Numbered from the stretch's first letter, positions 37,459 through 49,985 are shown. The stretch: 64,000 nucleotides of DNA from Liopterus haemorrhoidalis (GCA_963971575.1 OZ020611.1:58995381-59059380); one strand, 5' to 3'. The notes: a model not told the origin generated them from the sequence alone. Program-made: numbers and translations.

Positions 37459-38218
37459 GATATATGTGATATATAGTGATGATTATGACATTAGAATTTA
37501 TTGAAGATAATATAACTGAACGAAAGGAATATATAGTATTCGAAAAGCCAAATAATCCAGACGAATGGGATGACAAGGAATTGGTTATTTATTGGTTAGA
37601 ACATTAAAAAGTTAGATCGTGGCAACTCAAGAAAATTGAAATTGCATTTGGTTCCGCTTATATATTTGGAATAACCTAAAGTTTAAATATATTATTTATT
37701 CAGTTGCTAGCCAACGAATAAACTATCAACAGAATAAAAATTCATGGAACAAGACAAAAAAAATTAGAAGATCAGAGATATAAATGGGTGGATCAAACAT
37801 TTAAGCGGAACTAATTGCAATTTTAATTTTCCTAAGTTGACATAATCTCTCTTTTTAAGGTTTGAAGTGGGCTTTTGCTAAACAAAATGATCAAAAGCCT
37901 CAATTAAACTGTAAAAGTTACTAGAATTCAAAATCTAGTCCCGCTTTAACCAAAGAAACAGGCTATAGAGGTGGAACAACTGGCCCTTAGAAACATTTCA
38001 TGTGTAAAGTATAAACTATATATTTTTAAAGGTTGCTGTCCACTATTTTGATAAAAAAAGTTCTTTGACTCAATGAAATCATAATTTAATGAAATATTAC
38101 TTGAAAAATGTTTCATCATTTATTCAAATAAGGTATGCAGGCATATAGAACAAAATAACCTGTATATACAAACATTTTTGTTAGATAACATAAGAATATA
38201 TAATTGTTTGTTTTATAG

Positions 38219-38312
38219 CATGGTGAGGTGCAGTGTCGACCTGTACAATGTCCTAGTATTTCTTGTAAGAATCCAGTCTACAATCCAGGAGAGTGCTGTC
38301 CTAGTTGTCTCA
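38219..38312 (+). CDS. NELL: NELL exon: first VWC domain, second half
   Basis: Acceptor GTTTTATAG at 38218, donor GTAAGC at 38313; phase 0 in, phase 1 out. Reads HGEVQCRPVQCPSISCKNPV then YNPGECCPSCLS. The 'C...C...C.....GECCP.C' ending is the canonical VWC close. The preceding intron is 7.2 kb and filled with transposon debris. Confidence 0.92.
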
Positions 38313-38650
38313 GTAAGCTTACTCAGAGTATTTATACTTAAGTAATGATTATTGGTGTGAATTATAAATGGGTTGTTATTTAAGAAATTGTTCAGTAAAA
38401 CTGATGTAATATACTGATTTGTGGATTCTCTAATAAATAGCTTGTAACTCTATGTCAGTTACAATTTCAAGAGTCCACATTTAATAAACTTGCAAATATA
38501 AAACAAATGCTTGGTAAGTTGCACTAATTTTATTTGATTAGTCTCACTACTAGTATTTCGGCAGTTATATCATTGTCAAGAGTTCATCACAAACTCTCAA
38601 ATCAAATAAAATTAGTGAAACTTACCAATCATTTGTTTTATATCTTTATT

Positions 38651-39008
38651 ATAAAATATGTCTCGTTTTGTAATATGTAACAAAGAGGGAAACTTCATTT
38701 TTTATGTTGCATATTTATAATATCATCTTAGGGTGGTAATTCTGAATTGCACCTTTTAAAATATTTAACATGTCAATCACAATTTTGACATGTCAATCGC
38801 AATCTTGACATGTCAATCGCAATTTTGACGTGTCAATTTGGTGTCATATGTAGTTTCGAGTGAATATAACCTCAATATAATGATCCTTAACCAAAAATTT
38901 AAAAGCCAGATTTACAAGTTCACATGGTTCCACAAAAGTACATTTAACCCACAACAGTCACCAAAGTAACCAGATCTACTTACGTATTACCAAATGAGAC
39001 AGATATAT
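38651..39008. mobile_element. MITE, third copy of the GAGACAGAT family
   Basis: Left AATATGTCTCGTTTTGTAAT and right inverted CGTATTACCAAATGAGACAG. The interior shares 'cacaacagtcaccaaagtaaccagatcta' and 'ttcattttttatgttg' with the copies at 27.6-28.5 kb. An extra tandem repeat (38755-38840) expands it. Confidence 0.6.
38770..38840. repeat. ~23-bp tandem repeat
   Basis: Three to four copies of TTTTGACATGTCAATCGCAA, each containing the palindrome GACATGTC. Confidence 0.75.
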
Positions 39009-39019
39009 GCTGTTTTGTA

Positions 39020-40190
39020 AGGACAAACCAGATATAGTTATTTTGGTTACTTTTATAGTGTATTACTGACTTTAAATGTCAATTAAAAATATTCCTTACG
39101 CTGTAAAACCAACTTTAGATTTATTGGTTAAGATCATTATTAAGAAAGTGACATTTTTTATAATTTTTTAACATGGCATTCAATTTCAAATTTGCAAACT
39201 GTTGAAAATAAAATTTCCTCTTAGTTTGTTCTTACAGAAGTGAACAGCTTATAATATCATATTTCATCGTGTATAAAATTCCTTACAGAAAATTAGGGAA
39301 TCCCTACTAATTAATTAATTTTTATTAATAATTTACAAACAATATTAAGGTACAGTTGATTTTTATTACAAAGAGAATGTCTCTACAAGTAATTGGCTAT
39401 TATGTTTACATAATACGTTTGAAACGTACTTACTTGAAGTAAATTAAAATACACTATGAATAATTAACTAGCACCATAAAACGGAGTCAACTTAACCAAA
39501 AAGTCAAAAAATGCTCAGAATATTTATTGATTAACTTTTCACATAACCAATTGCATGTATATATTTATTAATATTGTCAGTGTGTCACCTTACAGTACGG
39601 TTCGGTAGCTTATTTAAATAATGTTAGGCAGAAAAAATATTTATTTAGCTACTTTCCGATTTGTGTATTTACACCATACCTTAAAAAAAATATATCAATA
39701 TATTCTGTATTATAGATAGGATTTAACCATTTAAGGACAGAGTTAAAAATCAATTTCTAAATACATTTTTATTGATAAAAATTATTTACTATTATTAGCT
39801 ACGCAAAATGATTTTCAGGAAGATACAAACAACTTGGAAACTATACAAACATTAAATTCCGTATTAGGGCAACACATCTGACATTATGGTTATTACCAAA
39901 AACCAATAAGAATTTCAGAAATAATTTTTAGATATATGCTAAGCAGCTTAGAAAGGGTGAAATTTGACGGGTAATATTCAGTGGAGAAATATATCAATAA
40001 GATGTCCCCATAGTCAATGCTGCTTTACGTTCATAAATTATATATTTTTTTTATCATTAAATATGAAATTATAATATCATTAAATGCAAAATTTCTGAAA
40101 AATGGGGGTGGACTTGACCAATACGATTATGAACATTTATCATATATATGAGACAGTCGCTGTGAATCATATCTGTACTTATTTACACCT
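39020..40190. other. intron, nothing recognised
   Basis: AT-rich; no coding text. Confidence 0.45.
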
Positions 40191-40199
40191 ACCAGTAGT

Positions 40200-41400
40200 G
40201 TAAGAAGACAAGTGCTCCAATCAGTTTCCGAGCCTTCGTCTGTTTCAGAAGTTGTAGTTCCTAGTTTCCATTCCAGCGCAGACGAAGATTTGAATTCCAA
40301 GAGAAACAATAGAAAAGATGAACAAGAACACATTGAACAAGAAGAAACCCCTGATGGTGAGAACTCAGCTGACATAAAAGTGGGCAAGTGGATTGTAATG
40401 AAGTTTGCTGGAACAAAAAACAATCAAACATTTCATTGAACAAGTGATAGACGAAGATATTATATTTAATAAAATATCTGAAATGATGTGAAACAAATAA
40501 ACTTACCTGGCTTGTGAAAGAAGAAGCAGGTGTTATTAAATGGGTAGATATCGTCGGCTGAAAATAATAAGGTTGTATGTCGAAGTGTATTACATTTGAG
40601 AAAACAAGCTTCAAAAATTTTGCCATGGAAAAAACCAATATAAGGTTACAATACAAGGAAGAAAATTTTTTAATAACTATATATTGATATGTTATTGTCA
40701 TTAACGCATTATTTTGAAAAAAAAAAAAAAATTTGGAATACCATTTTAAGAATTTGAAAAATGAACATACAACTTTGTGATTAAGTAAAACACGAAACTT
40801 AGTACCTTAACGTTACATACAGCTTTGTAGTTCAAAGTAATATCGGGGGGAAATTCAGTTTATAGGTAAAGCTTCAGTTTTTAGGTTTCTGAAAATTGTT
40901 AAAAAGGTACCATAAAAGGTAAAAGAAATGTTAGTCACGTATTAAATTTTTATTTGATTAAATAACACAAATTAAACAATATGCTTGCAAAATAATAACA
41001 AATTAAACATTAATCTTACAAAACATTAAGATAAATTAAGATAATTTGAACTGAAACTGAAACATTCGAAATAAAAAAAAATTAAACGAAATAAAATGTA
41101 TTTTTATTATTTTCTTGAGATTTACTTTCTTGGCAATATTGTTTCATAATAAGATTTATCCATAGTAGGCATCCAATCCAGCATAGATTTTAAAGCGATT
41201 ACGTTGTTTTCTGGTAATGACACCGGTAATGCTATCTTATGGAAATTATTGGAACAAGTAGGTTACGTGACATACAACTCTATAGTATTGAAAAGTGCAT
41301 TTGACAAAAAATGTCACATACAACCTTATTATTTTCAGCCGACGATATGTCAAAATGCTTGTAGCACCAGATATTGGCTGCCGCGGGATACTTAATTTTA
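40200..41400. pseudogene. probable transposon-derived coding remnants
   Basis: On +, 40200-40435 reads SSVSEVVVPSFHSSADEDLN, an acidic-basic linker, then DIKVGKWIVMKFAGTKN, and nearby VIKWVDIVG; this is like the C-terminal tails of repetitive insect elements. A 34-bp stretch at 40547-40580 (ATATCGTCGGCTGAAAATAA...) recurs exactly inverted at 41316-41349. On -, 41121-41265 reads IALPVSLPENNVIALKSMLD then WMPTMDKSYYETILPRK and a stop. The element type is not identified. Confidence 0.35.
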
Positions 41401-41650
41401 AATTTCAATATTATTTTATTTATTATAGAGTTTAAATTGTGTTAAAATAGTGTTTTGGGTTTAGTTGATTTTTTTAATTTATAAATGTTATTAAAATGTT
41501 TCTCTTTGGTCTAGTTCACCTCTTTACACGTAAGAGTGGTATCTAAAGCAAAATATAATACCCGGTCAAGTTCCTTGGCCAGACGAGATTTAAAAAAATA
41601 AATAAATAAAAAAATAACATTGCCAACACCCTAAAAAAGTTATAGTTATA

Positions 41651-41980
41651 TAGTGCGTTCGAAGGTGAGTTTGCAGTACAGGGCATATGGAGTAGTTCTT
41701 TTTCATACTCTCTAATGGGTTTACACAATGACACTATCCTTTTCTTGCTTGTCGACGTTGCCAGCTCTAAAACGCGCTGATCTGCGAAGACGCAGTATTC
41801 TACAAATGGCCATTTGTTTTTGTTGAGTGTTATTTTGAGTTTTATAAGAGTTGATTTTTGTAAATCATACGAGTTTTTCATATTATTATAATTGACACAT
41901 TTGACACTTTTACAACATTTGGCAACACCGCTCCCATTTTCCATAAGAGCTATACTGCAAACTCACCTTCGAACGCACTA
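41651..41980. mobile_element. MITE, 330 bp, TA-flanked
   Basis: A near-perfect ~30-bp inverted repeat TAGTGCGTTCGAAGGTGAGT... (41651-41680) and complement (41951-41980), with TA on each side. The 133-codon - strand frame through it is probably chance or derived from the element. Confidence 0.75.
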
Positions 41981-41999
41981 TAGATAGAAAGTCTCAGTA

Positions 42000-42490
42000 C
42001 CTATGTCCTAGTATGAAAAAATAAAACAATAACGTTCACAAAGATATGATAATTTGAAGCTCAAAACTGGTCAAGGTCAACCCGTTTTACAATATATAAG
42101 AAAAGTGGCGGTTTAAGCACTTGAAGGGTCCTAAGCGCAGGTTTATTTTGAGCCGTATGTCTTTGGTGTTCGTTGAGTTCATCCTTTTTATTAAAAAATT
42201 AGGTATATGAAATTAATGTTTCCTAAAACACTAGAATAAGATTACACAGGTCAACAAAGTCTTTATTTTAATGACTATTTTCTGGTTCTTTATATCGAAA
42301 AATAACTAAAACCTTCGTTTATTTTTGAAAAACTTTGATTTTGTACCTTTAACAACGATCAATATATATATTTATTTATTTTTATGACCAAATAAGGAGA
42401 AGCGTGTTTTATTAAGTAAGGGTGGGGACGAGCGGGTGGATAGCAAGTGCATTTCACTTACGTGGTTCATAGACGGTATGCGCATGCGCA
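42000..42490. other. intron, nothing recognised
   Basis: No coding text seen. Confidence 0.4.
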
Positions 42491-42529
42491 TTGCACCGAT
42501 ACAACGCATTTTGTGTGACGGCAGATCCA

Positions 42530-43286
42530 GAAATGGCGTCAAGAAGTTGTAAACACGAGGTAGACTCATTCTGCTATATTTACGGCGAATTTATCAAAAC
42601 AAGGGATAAAAAATTTGCTTTGGCTAGAAATTTAAAGCTTTGTGAAGCCTATATCAAAGATCAAATCGGTAATATTTGAACCACAACTCATTAACTCAAA
42701 AGACTTAAATGACTTAGTTAGAGATCTGAACCTGCCCAAAAGTAAAGCAGAAATCCTAGCTTCTCGGTTGAAACAGTGGAATTTGCTTGAGACAAATGTA
42801 TCAATAAGTGATCAAAGAAAGCGTCATGAAGCATTTTATTGCTTTTTCACTAAAGAAGACGGACTTTGTAATTGTAATAATGGGAATGGATTGTTTGAAG
42901 AAATCGGAATCTCACGCATTCCTTCTGACTGGCGTCTTTTCATAGACAGTTCTACAAAAAGTTTAAAAGCTGCCCGTCTGCGTAATCGAAATAAATTTCC
43001 ATGTCTTCCTTTGGATCATGCCGTAATGCTCAAAGAAAATGCTCAAAACAGAGTAGACAGTTACAAAGAGCTTATTGCAACTATGCTTGATAACTTTAAA
43101 CTCATGGGTTCCAGAATGTCCCTTAAAGTGCATATGTTACATGCTCACTTGGACCAATTTAAAGATAACATGGGAGCCTATTCGGAAGAACAAGGTGAAC
43201 GTTTTCATCAAGACGTGATGGACTTTGAACGTCGTTATCAGGGGCAATACAATGAGAGTATGATGGGGACTATATTTGGGGGCTAA
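42530..43286 (+). pseudogene. transposon-derived repetitive gene, internally deleted
   Basis: Two overlapping frames. The first (42530-42679) carries DSFCYIYGEFIKTRDKKFAL and LKLCEAYIKDQIG; the second (42642-43286) carries LNDLVRDLNLPKSKAEILAS, RLKQWNLLETNVSISDQRKR, GISRIPSDWRLFIDSSTKSL, then LDHAVMLKENAQNRVDSYKE, NFKLMGSRMSLKVHMLHAHL and EEQGERFHQDVMDFERRYQG. This text belongs to a high-copy gene family I recognise from arthropod genomes, there with a long central segment between the 'HAV.MKE' and 'NFK.LG..MSLK' blocks that is missing here. Internal deletion plus an N-terminal frameshift; presumed transposase-related, exact superfamily uncertain. Confidence 0.6.
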
Positions 43287-43299
43287 TACGAGTAAGTCC

Positions 43300-45200
43300 A
43301 TACAATCACAGAAGAAATACGAAAAATAATCATTTCTAAACTTTTTTATATATACTGTTACAGTAAGTTGTTTGTTTCGAATGGTTTTCTTCTAAATAAA
43401 ACTGATTCAAATTCCTAACAAAAGTTTGTATTACTTTTACATACAATAAAGGTCTGAAAAAAGGGAAATTTTCTTAAAATTCCGTAATTTCATTCTGATA
43501 GCTACAAAAGCAAACTTTTTCGGGTGAAACTATTTTTTCTTTAATTAATAATGTAGAAGAAATAAAAATCTGATATGCAGAACCCAGACTCAAAATTCCT
43601 GTTGACTGGTGTTATCAAGAGTTAACATTTTTGAGATTACGAAATTAATTAAAACTGTTGCTAGATATCTTAGACATGTACCGAAACAAGGGCGGGCAAG
43701 GGGAAACTCCAGGGTAGGAGCATTTTCCCGGTTAGCAGAAAAAAAAAATAACATTGATTGGCTAGAAGTGGGGCGTAACTTCAATATTCCTGTCCGGGTG
43801 CAAAATAACCTTGTTCCGACATTAGATATCTAGATACTAGTGTAAATTATGTCAGTTTTATAGTTTATAGTATTAAATCAAAATAAAGTGACTGAGATGA
43901 AATTTTCGCTAGCTGCAAGTTGATATTTCATTGTAAATGGTTCGTTCGGTAGGCATATGCAACATTGGCATATTTACATGAAATGTCACCAATTGGCGGC
44001 AGTAGTCACCATTTTATGATAGATTTACTCTTGATATTTATTCAATTATTCTCAGTTTTTTCAGCATTTTCCACACTATGTAAAATGAGTTCGTTAATTC
44101 ACAACTGTGCACAGTCTGTGCTGTGCACGTGATGTAGCATGTGACATTTGTGCAGATTGTGCAAAGTTGTAAAAACGAACGTGCTGTGCACAGTGCTGGC
44201 TAGTGACTTGCATAAGCAACTAAAAAATATTAAATCATATTAATATTTATTACGGTAAAAAAACAATTTAACAATAAGTATAAAAACAGTTTTTATTTTT
44301 CTTTACACAGAAATGCAAAACAGTTACATTTTAGACATTTTACTTTAGAATATGATTTGATGCATAATTTGAATCTTTGTTTCTCAGAAATATCTGGCCA
44401 GTGACTACTGGCATTGTAGCCATACATAATTGACTACTGCAGGAGTTAATATATTTTTGTTTTTTTACGGCTCGAAAAAATCTAAATCGTTGTGCTACAA
44501 AAAATAGTCATATTTACTTCTTTTGTCTCAAAAGTTCGCCGACTTCTGACGTAATTCCGGACGTCTACCTCAAGGATTACCTGACGTAGATTGGCCAAAC
44601 GAAAGTGATACAAAATATTGTCGATTATGACGCGATTTCAGTAAAAAACGTACCAGACATATCATATTTGAATCCCTTGTTAAGTCGCCTTCATTTTCTA
44701 AATTAAAAGCAATTCTTTATTTGATTGTGTGCTATTTTAAAATACTTCCTCTACTATTTTGTCAACGTTTAATGATTTTATTTATGTTTGATGAATTGTG
44801 TCCGTAGGTAATATAATTTATTAAATAATAGGATTCGGACAAGTTAAAAATAAAACAAGTTTATTGAACTAAGCTAACGTTTCGTATTTATTCAAATCGT
44901 AATCAGAGCTAGTTAAAAGTCACAAAAGTTAAATGTTTTCGTTAAAATATAAAATTAAGGAAAAGGTCCATAGTTGGTAAGGTCGTTGAACCTGCTTTTA
45001 TTTACTTATTATTGATGTTATATAGTTAAATGGATTATTCAGTAAACCGGATGAGATGCTTGGACATCGGCCTTGTATAATCCGATACTTAATGTCTAAT
45101 CTAGAACGTATTTTAGTTTATAAATAATGTTATTGTAATAGAGTTTGTGGTCTTTACGAGCCATTTTTGAAATATTCTTTGACAATTATTAATGATATTA
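43300..45200. other. intron, little recognised
   Basis: Mostly AT-rich. At 44098-44210 two GTGCACAG/CTGTGCAC-rich blocks ('gtgctgtgcac') face each other, possibly ends of a small element. No coding text. Confidence 0.4.
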
Positions 45201-45211
45201 AACTGTTTTAG

Positions 45212-45403
45212 AGCAATGTTTTCTTCGAGGAGTGTTGTATGACCATGGTGAGCAAGTAGCACTTAAACAGTGCGTCGAATGTGAATGCCGGGATGGCAGC
45301 ATGCACTGTAAGCGAATAGATCCAGAAACAATGTGCCCTCCGCTCTCTTGCCCTTCTCATCAACAGTTTAGTGTTCCAGGCGAATGCTGTAAATTTTGCC
45401 CAG
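45212..45403 (+). CDS. NELL: NELL exon: second VWC domain
   Basis: Acceptor CTGTTTTAG at 45211, donor GTAATT at 45404; phase 1 in and out, about 64 codons. Reads QCFLRGVLYDHGEQVALKQC, VECECRDGSMHCKRIDPETM, CPPLSCPSHQQFSVPGECCK, FCPG, a complete VWC repeat with 'C..C.C..G...C' and 'GECCKFC'. The symmetric phase-1 borders make it a cassette module. Confidence 0.93.
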
Positions 45404-45439
45404 GTAATTTGTCCTTTCATGTCTCCATGACCTAATACA

Positions 45440-46160
45440 AAATTGCGAATAATGAATAATTGCAGATATAAAATAAAAACAATTCATTTTCAAATTGGTT
45501 TAAACATGTACACACATAAATAAAATTTATAGTTTGTTGTGGTCTTAGTATGTAATTATTTGTAATATTATACTCAAATTTACTATGTTTTCTTTAATGC
45601 AGGGTTTTATTGAAGTGGGATATAAATGTTCAATAAAACTATCTCGAAATTAAATAAAGTAAGAATACCAGTTTTTATTTCATTTTGCAATATCGCTTGG
45701 TCTTGATTTTATATTAACATATTTATAGTAACTTTATAAAATTATTACTTATTATAAATACTAATATGAGTTTTAATAAGTTGTTAATAAATTTTTAAAA
45801 CAAAATAACAACATATAGATGAGTTGTCAATATCCCAAGTGAGTTTTAAGGTAAAAAGTAATACAATAAAATTCTAGTAGTATAACAATATAACTAGCCA
45901 ATTTAAGTTACTTAATTTTGAAGTACATTTGTTCTAATTGAACCTAGAAGTAATAAATTCTTAAAACTCTTGTCGGGATTTGGCTCTAACAAGTGTTTTG
46001 TTTTTTTATTATTAAAATTATCTTTGTACTGATGTCTTAGTTATTATATACAGGTACACCTAGGGTTGCTAACTGACCTCCATTTCGGAGGACAGTCCCC
46101 TTTTGCAGAACTGTCCTTCTGGGCCGGGCGGTTATATTTTGGCGCCTGGAGTAGACATTC
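45440..46160. other. intron, nothing recognised
   Basis: AT-rich, no coding text; 'ctagggttgctaactgacc' at 46070 may be an unpaired element end. Confidence 0.4.
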
Positions 46161-46165
46161 TAAAG

Positions 46166-46942
46166 ACTCATTTACATTTAGATACAAGTATGAGGACTTG
46201 TATGCGATACATCACCTCATACATGAGTTCATATAATTTGTATAATTTGTCAAACCCATTGACATTTGCTCATACTTTCTGTTTGAGCAGAATTTTCCAT
46301 ATACTTGACTTGTATGAGTTGACAACCTAGTGGAAAGTTAGGTTATGTTTTAAAAGGCTGTGTCACATTTGTTTGTTTTCAATTGTTTTTTTTTTCAAGT
46401 TAAATCATTTTGTGTGGAATAAGGATAAAACTCTGTTATTAATTGAGAAACACAGGAGCAGTGATATCTGGGATGTAAAGTCGAAAAAGTATAAAGATTT
46501 TAACAAAAGAAAAGATATTTATGATAAAATTTCTGAAGAGTTAAGTTGCACAGCTAAAGAAGTATAGACAAAATGGCATAACATATACATTCTCACATAA
46601 TTTCTGAAGCATGAACCATTTTCTAAAGTCAGTTCATTAATCAACATTGGGTAGGCTCCATGGGTTTCTTGTCGAGATAAAAAATATCGCTGCCACCATC
46701 TCTGCCTTCTTTTTCATGATTTTGACAGAAATAATGCACATGTATTTAAATACAAAAAACTCTCCTCGTCATCACTAGACATTTTTTGCGAGTGTATGCA
46801 AATGTAAACAGAGCACAAAAATGACATGATTTTCGACTTGTATATTGACATGTGTATGTTGACTAGTATGATCATACTTGTATGAACTCAATCTTGTATC
46901 TCATACAAGTCCTCATACTTGTATCTAAATGTAAATGAGCCT
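46166..46942 (+). mobile_element. DNA transposon remnant with MADF/Myb-like ORF
   Basis: Ends share ~40 bases inverted: CTCATTTACATTTAGATACA... (46167-46210) and its complement (46900-46940). Inside, 46400-46567 on + encodes NHFVWNKDKTLLLIEKHRSS, then SKKYKDFNKRKDIYDKISEE, ending in a stop after TAKEV; this looks like a MADF / Myb-SANT DNA-binding domain as carried by PIF/Harbinger elements. The text continues past the stop (TKWHNIY). No nuclease is present. Confidence 0.55.
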
Positions 46943-46949
46943 TTACAAG

Positions 46950-48110
46950 GCGCCTTCATACTGAGGTGACAAATTACTAAGGTTGCCAACTTATTTCGAA
47001 TGCTACAATTTGTCTTTGTCTAGACAATTTTTTATATATGTATGTTTATATTCCAAGATTTTATTCAAAGTTTCAATGAAACACCCCTTTGTATAAAGGT
47101 ATATTCCTTCTGCAAATTCTCCTTAAATTTGCAAAATCATTTTTTCGGTGACATAATAAATGTTAAGTGTAACGAAATTAATAAATAAATATTAGTGCAA
47201 GTCACAGTTTTGATCACCAATACAAGTTTTGAACACCAATAATTAAACACTAACAATAGTAAACAGATATTGGTATCCTAATAATATTATAATTAAAGTC
47301 ATATACTAACCCTAACTGCAAAAGATAAGTTCTGACAGCTGACTAAACCCAGAACACTGAAAAATAATGCACTCACTAAACGGAATTGTCTATGGCTAAG
47401 GTTAAGTGCAAAATAAGGTTTAATTAGATGCCGAAACCTTTAATAATAATTTACGGGTTTTATTGCATTTATACCGCCTCGCCTAATAGCCCTTATCTAT
47501 CGAAGTGCATTGTTATTTATGTCTAAGTGGGGAGCGGAGATCTCATCAAATGTTGGCTCCGGCACGAATTAAAATTGCTTTCTGGAACAGATGCTTATAT
47601 TTATTTTATAAATAACTTTAAAAAAACTCGCTGATGAGCTGTTTTGGAATGCGGGATATTTCCGAAACGATTTTAGGTACCGATATGAATGCAGGAGATG
47701 GATCGGTAAATCGGCATTAAAAAGCCTAATAATTCATTTTATGTATTAAATGTATTTGTTTCGACACAGTTGAAATAATATATTTAATATATAATAATAA
47801 AATAATCGTAATTACATTTGTACAGGATATTGCACATAATTATTTGAAGTTTACTCGCCTAGTTTTCATTTCGGCAAAATCGTTCATTAAATCGTCATAA
47901 TTAATGACCCATTTTCCTTAAATGTTGCATATAATACTTACTCTTTTTACGGCCGTTCAAAAGCTACGAAAACCGAGTGAGAATACAATATTTTTTGACA
48001 TTCCATATAAATTTAATTTGTAAATTTCAGAATTGTTTATAACAAAAATAAAGTATTAAAAATGATAATTTATAATTAAACTATTATATCAGCTCGGTAT
48101 CACGGTATGA
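46950..48110. other. intron, nothing recognised
   Basis: AT-rich; no paired repeats or coding text noticed. Confidence 0.45.
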
Positions 48111-48117
48111 AAATAAA

Positions 48118-48290
48118 GTAACGCGCAAAGTATATGAAATACAGATACAAGATACTTAAATTTAAATATCTAGATACAGATACATATTTCAAAAAGTATC
48201 TAATTTGTATCTAGATATTTGAAAAAGTATCTAGTTACTGTATCTAGATACTTGTAACTAGATGCATTACAACACAGCATTTCACAAATA
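48118..48290. repeat. TATCTAGATAC-rich block
   Basis: Seven or more imperfect copies of AAGTATCTAGATACA-type motifs in both orientations, resembling the subterminal repeats of hAT elements. No ends defined. Confidence 0.45.
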
Positions 48291-48579
48291 GAAAATTACT
48301 GATACAAATATTTCAATTTTGTATTTTGTGTGACAAATCATGTTTTAAATACTACTTCATCATTTTCCCCATGGAAAACATTAGTTTTTCTTTATTTATA
48401 AATGTGCATAAAGAGAGACATCAGTACAAATAATTTTTAAATAAAATTGACACAAAATTGTATATATCTAGGTCTGAATATTATAAACATTGTCTATGAT
48501 ATATTTACTACTGTGTACTAATATGTATGATGTATTGTTTTCTAACCCGGTGCGTGTGTGTGGTGTGATCTGTATGCAG

Positions 48580-48699
48580 GTGTAAACTACTGCGCTAAAG
48601 GCCATACCTGTCATGCTAATGCTACTTGCCTCAATCTTCAAACTACTTATGCTTGCCATTGCAACCAAGGCTTTCACGGAGATGGTCATACTTGCAGTG
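48580..48699 (+). CDS. NELL: NELL exon: first EGF-like domain
   Basis: Acceptor CTGTATGCAG at 48579, donor GTACGT at 48700; phase 1 in and out, exactly 40 codons. Reads GVNYCAKGHTCHANATCLNL, QTTYACHCNQGFHGDGHTCS, with six cysteines in EGF spacing and the GF.GDG..C close. It lacks the D-x-D/N-E calcium-binding start, as does the first EGF of vertebrate NELLs. The following intron is 13.3 kb and contains the endogenous retroelement. Confidence 0.93.
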
Positions 48700-48704
48700 G
48701 TACG

Positions 48705-49985
48705 TTCTTCTAACTTCTATTAACATTTTAACAATAACATTGTAAACAGAAGTTCCCAAATATAAATCCAGCCGAAACGTAAAATTTAACTTTCTCACAA
48801 TTATTTCTTGCACTTTGGTTCTTAAGGATGGTGTTGGTCTGGGATTTGTGTAATAGTTTCGGTGGAATAATTTGGGAATTTCTGAGATTGCTTTAAATAT
48901 ACAGGGTAATTTTAAAATGATGAATTATGTAATAGGAAATGACTTGAAATTGTGTGGCACCTTGTAGAAGTGGTGGTATAAATTACAGTACGCCAAATTA
49001 AAGAATAGAGGCATCTATATGCACAAACATTGAACTATAAAGCTGCATGCATAGCTTCAAAATTAGTAGACTGAACGCTATGCGTTGTGGATAAATTTAA
49101 TAGACTATTTTAATGTTTAATGACAGCGTTTACAGGTGTGAAAATGAATGCGTAATGAATGTTGTGACTATGTTTTTTCAAACCAACTCAAAAGAATAAA
49201 TGCATTTATGTGACTTTACGAACTCGCTATCGGTGGGATTTCTTACTAAATTTTAATAACAAAATTATAGCTGTAACTACAGCATTCTTTTTTTTCACTA
49301 TTTCCGAAATTTGATGAAATTTGTCCGACAGTATTTTATAGGTTATGTAAAGTGAGATAGCTAATGTGTGTTTATATGTCGGTCTCATTAAAACAGTGCA
49401 CTAACTGTAAAGTTTGGAAAACTGTCTATAGTCGACAATGCATAGTCTATTAAATTTAGAGTTGTGAACGGTCGCTTGAGTTACCATATGAAAAACTGAT
49501 AGAGACAATCTACAGTGAACAACTCATAGAGTATAGTCTATTAATTTTAGAGTTGTGAATGCAGCTTAAGAAATGTTGAATTTATTTCACATTTACAAAA
49601 TCATTAAAAATGCTAGATGTACTAATCAATACTCACGTAACAATGGCTTGTAGAGTGATTTTTTATTTTATTTATTTTATTTTTTTTTTATGTATATTGA
49701 ACCGTTTTTATACGCAATTGGCATATTTAGTTTTGTAAATTTCGTTACTATTTTGGCAAAAATAAATATAAATACTTCTACATCTCAAAATGTACGTCAC
49801 TACGACGTAGCTGCCTCTAGTGTATGTTCTATTTATTAGTATTCGACGTACGTTTATTAACTCACTCTTGAGTGCCTGAACGTTCATGCATTCATGTTAT
49901 CTCTTACTAATTTGTCAAACATAAAGTTTGTTGTTTATATTATTTTATATTTTGATAATCTACTTAAAAATGAAATATATATATA
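48705..49985. other. intron with a probable MITE at ~49039-49570
   Basis: 'aagctgcatgcatagcttc' near 49039 and 'gttgtgaatgcagcttaag' near 49550 are inverted. The motif 'agtctattaa.tttagagttgtgaa' occurs twice near the right end and inverted near the left. No clear target duplication. Confidence 0.4.

Larger units (their letters stand above)
36086..37974. mobile_element. Harbinger-like element with nested hATs
   Basis: Left end AGGCCGGTTGTTCCATCTCC and right end GAGGTGGAACAACTGGCCC are inverted repeats; TTA lies outside both ends (approximately 36083-36085 and 37975-37977). Two hAT elements sit inside it. At about 37470-37608 a small + frame (MIMTLEFIEDNITERKEY to ELVIYWLEH) is open but not recognised. 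A block at 37640-37990 is shared with the hAT copy A region at 7960-8130. Confidence 0.5.

Noticed and set aside
41543..41944. 133-codon - strand gene
   Set aside because: Lies almost entirely inside the TA-flanked MITE and extends past its end; no recognisable domain.
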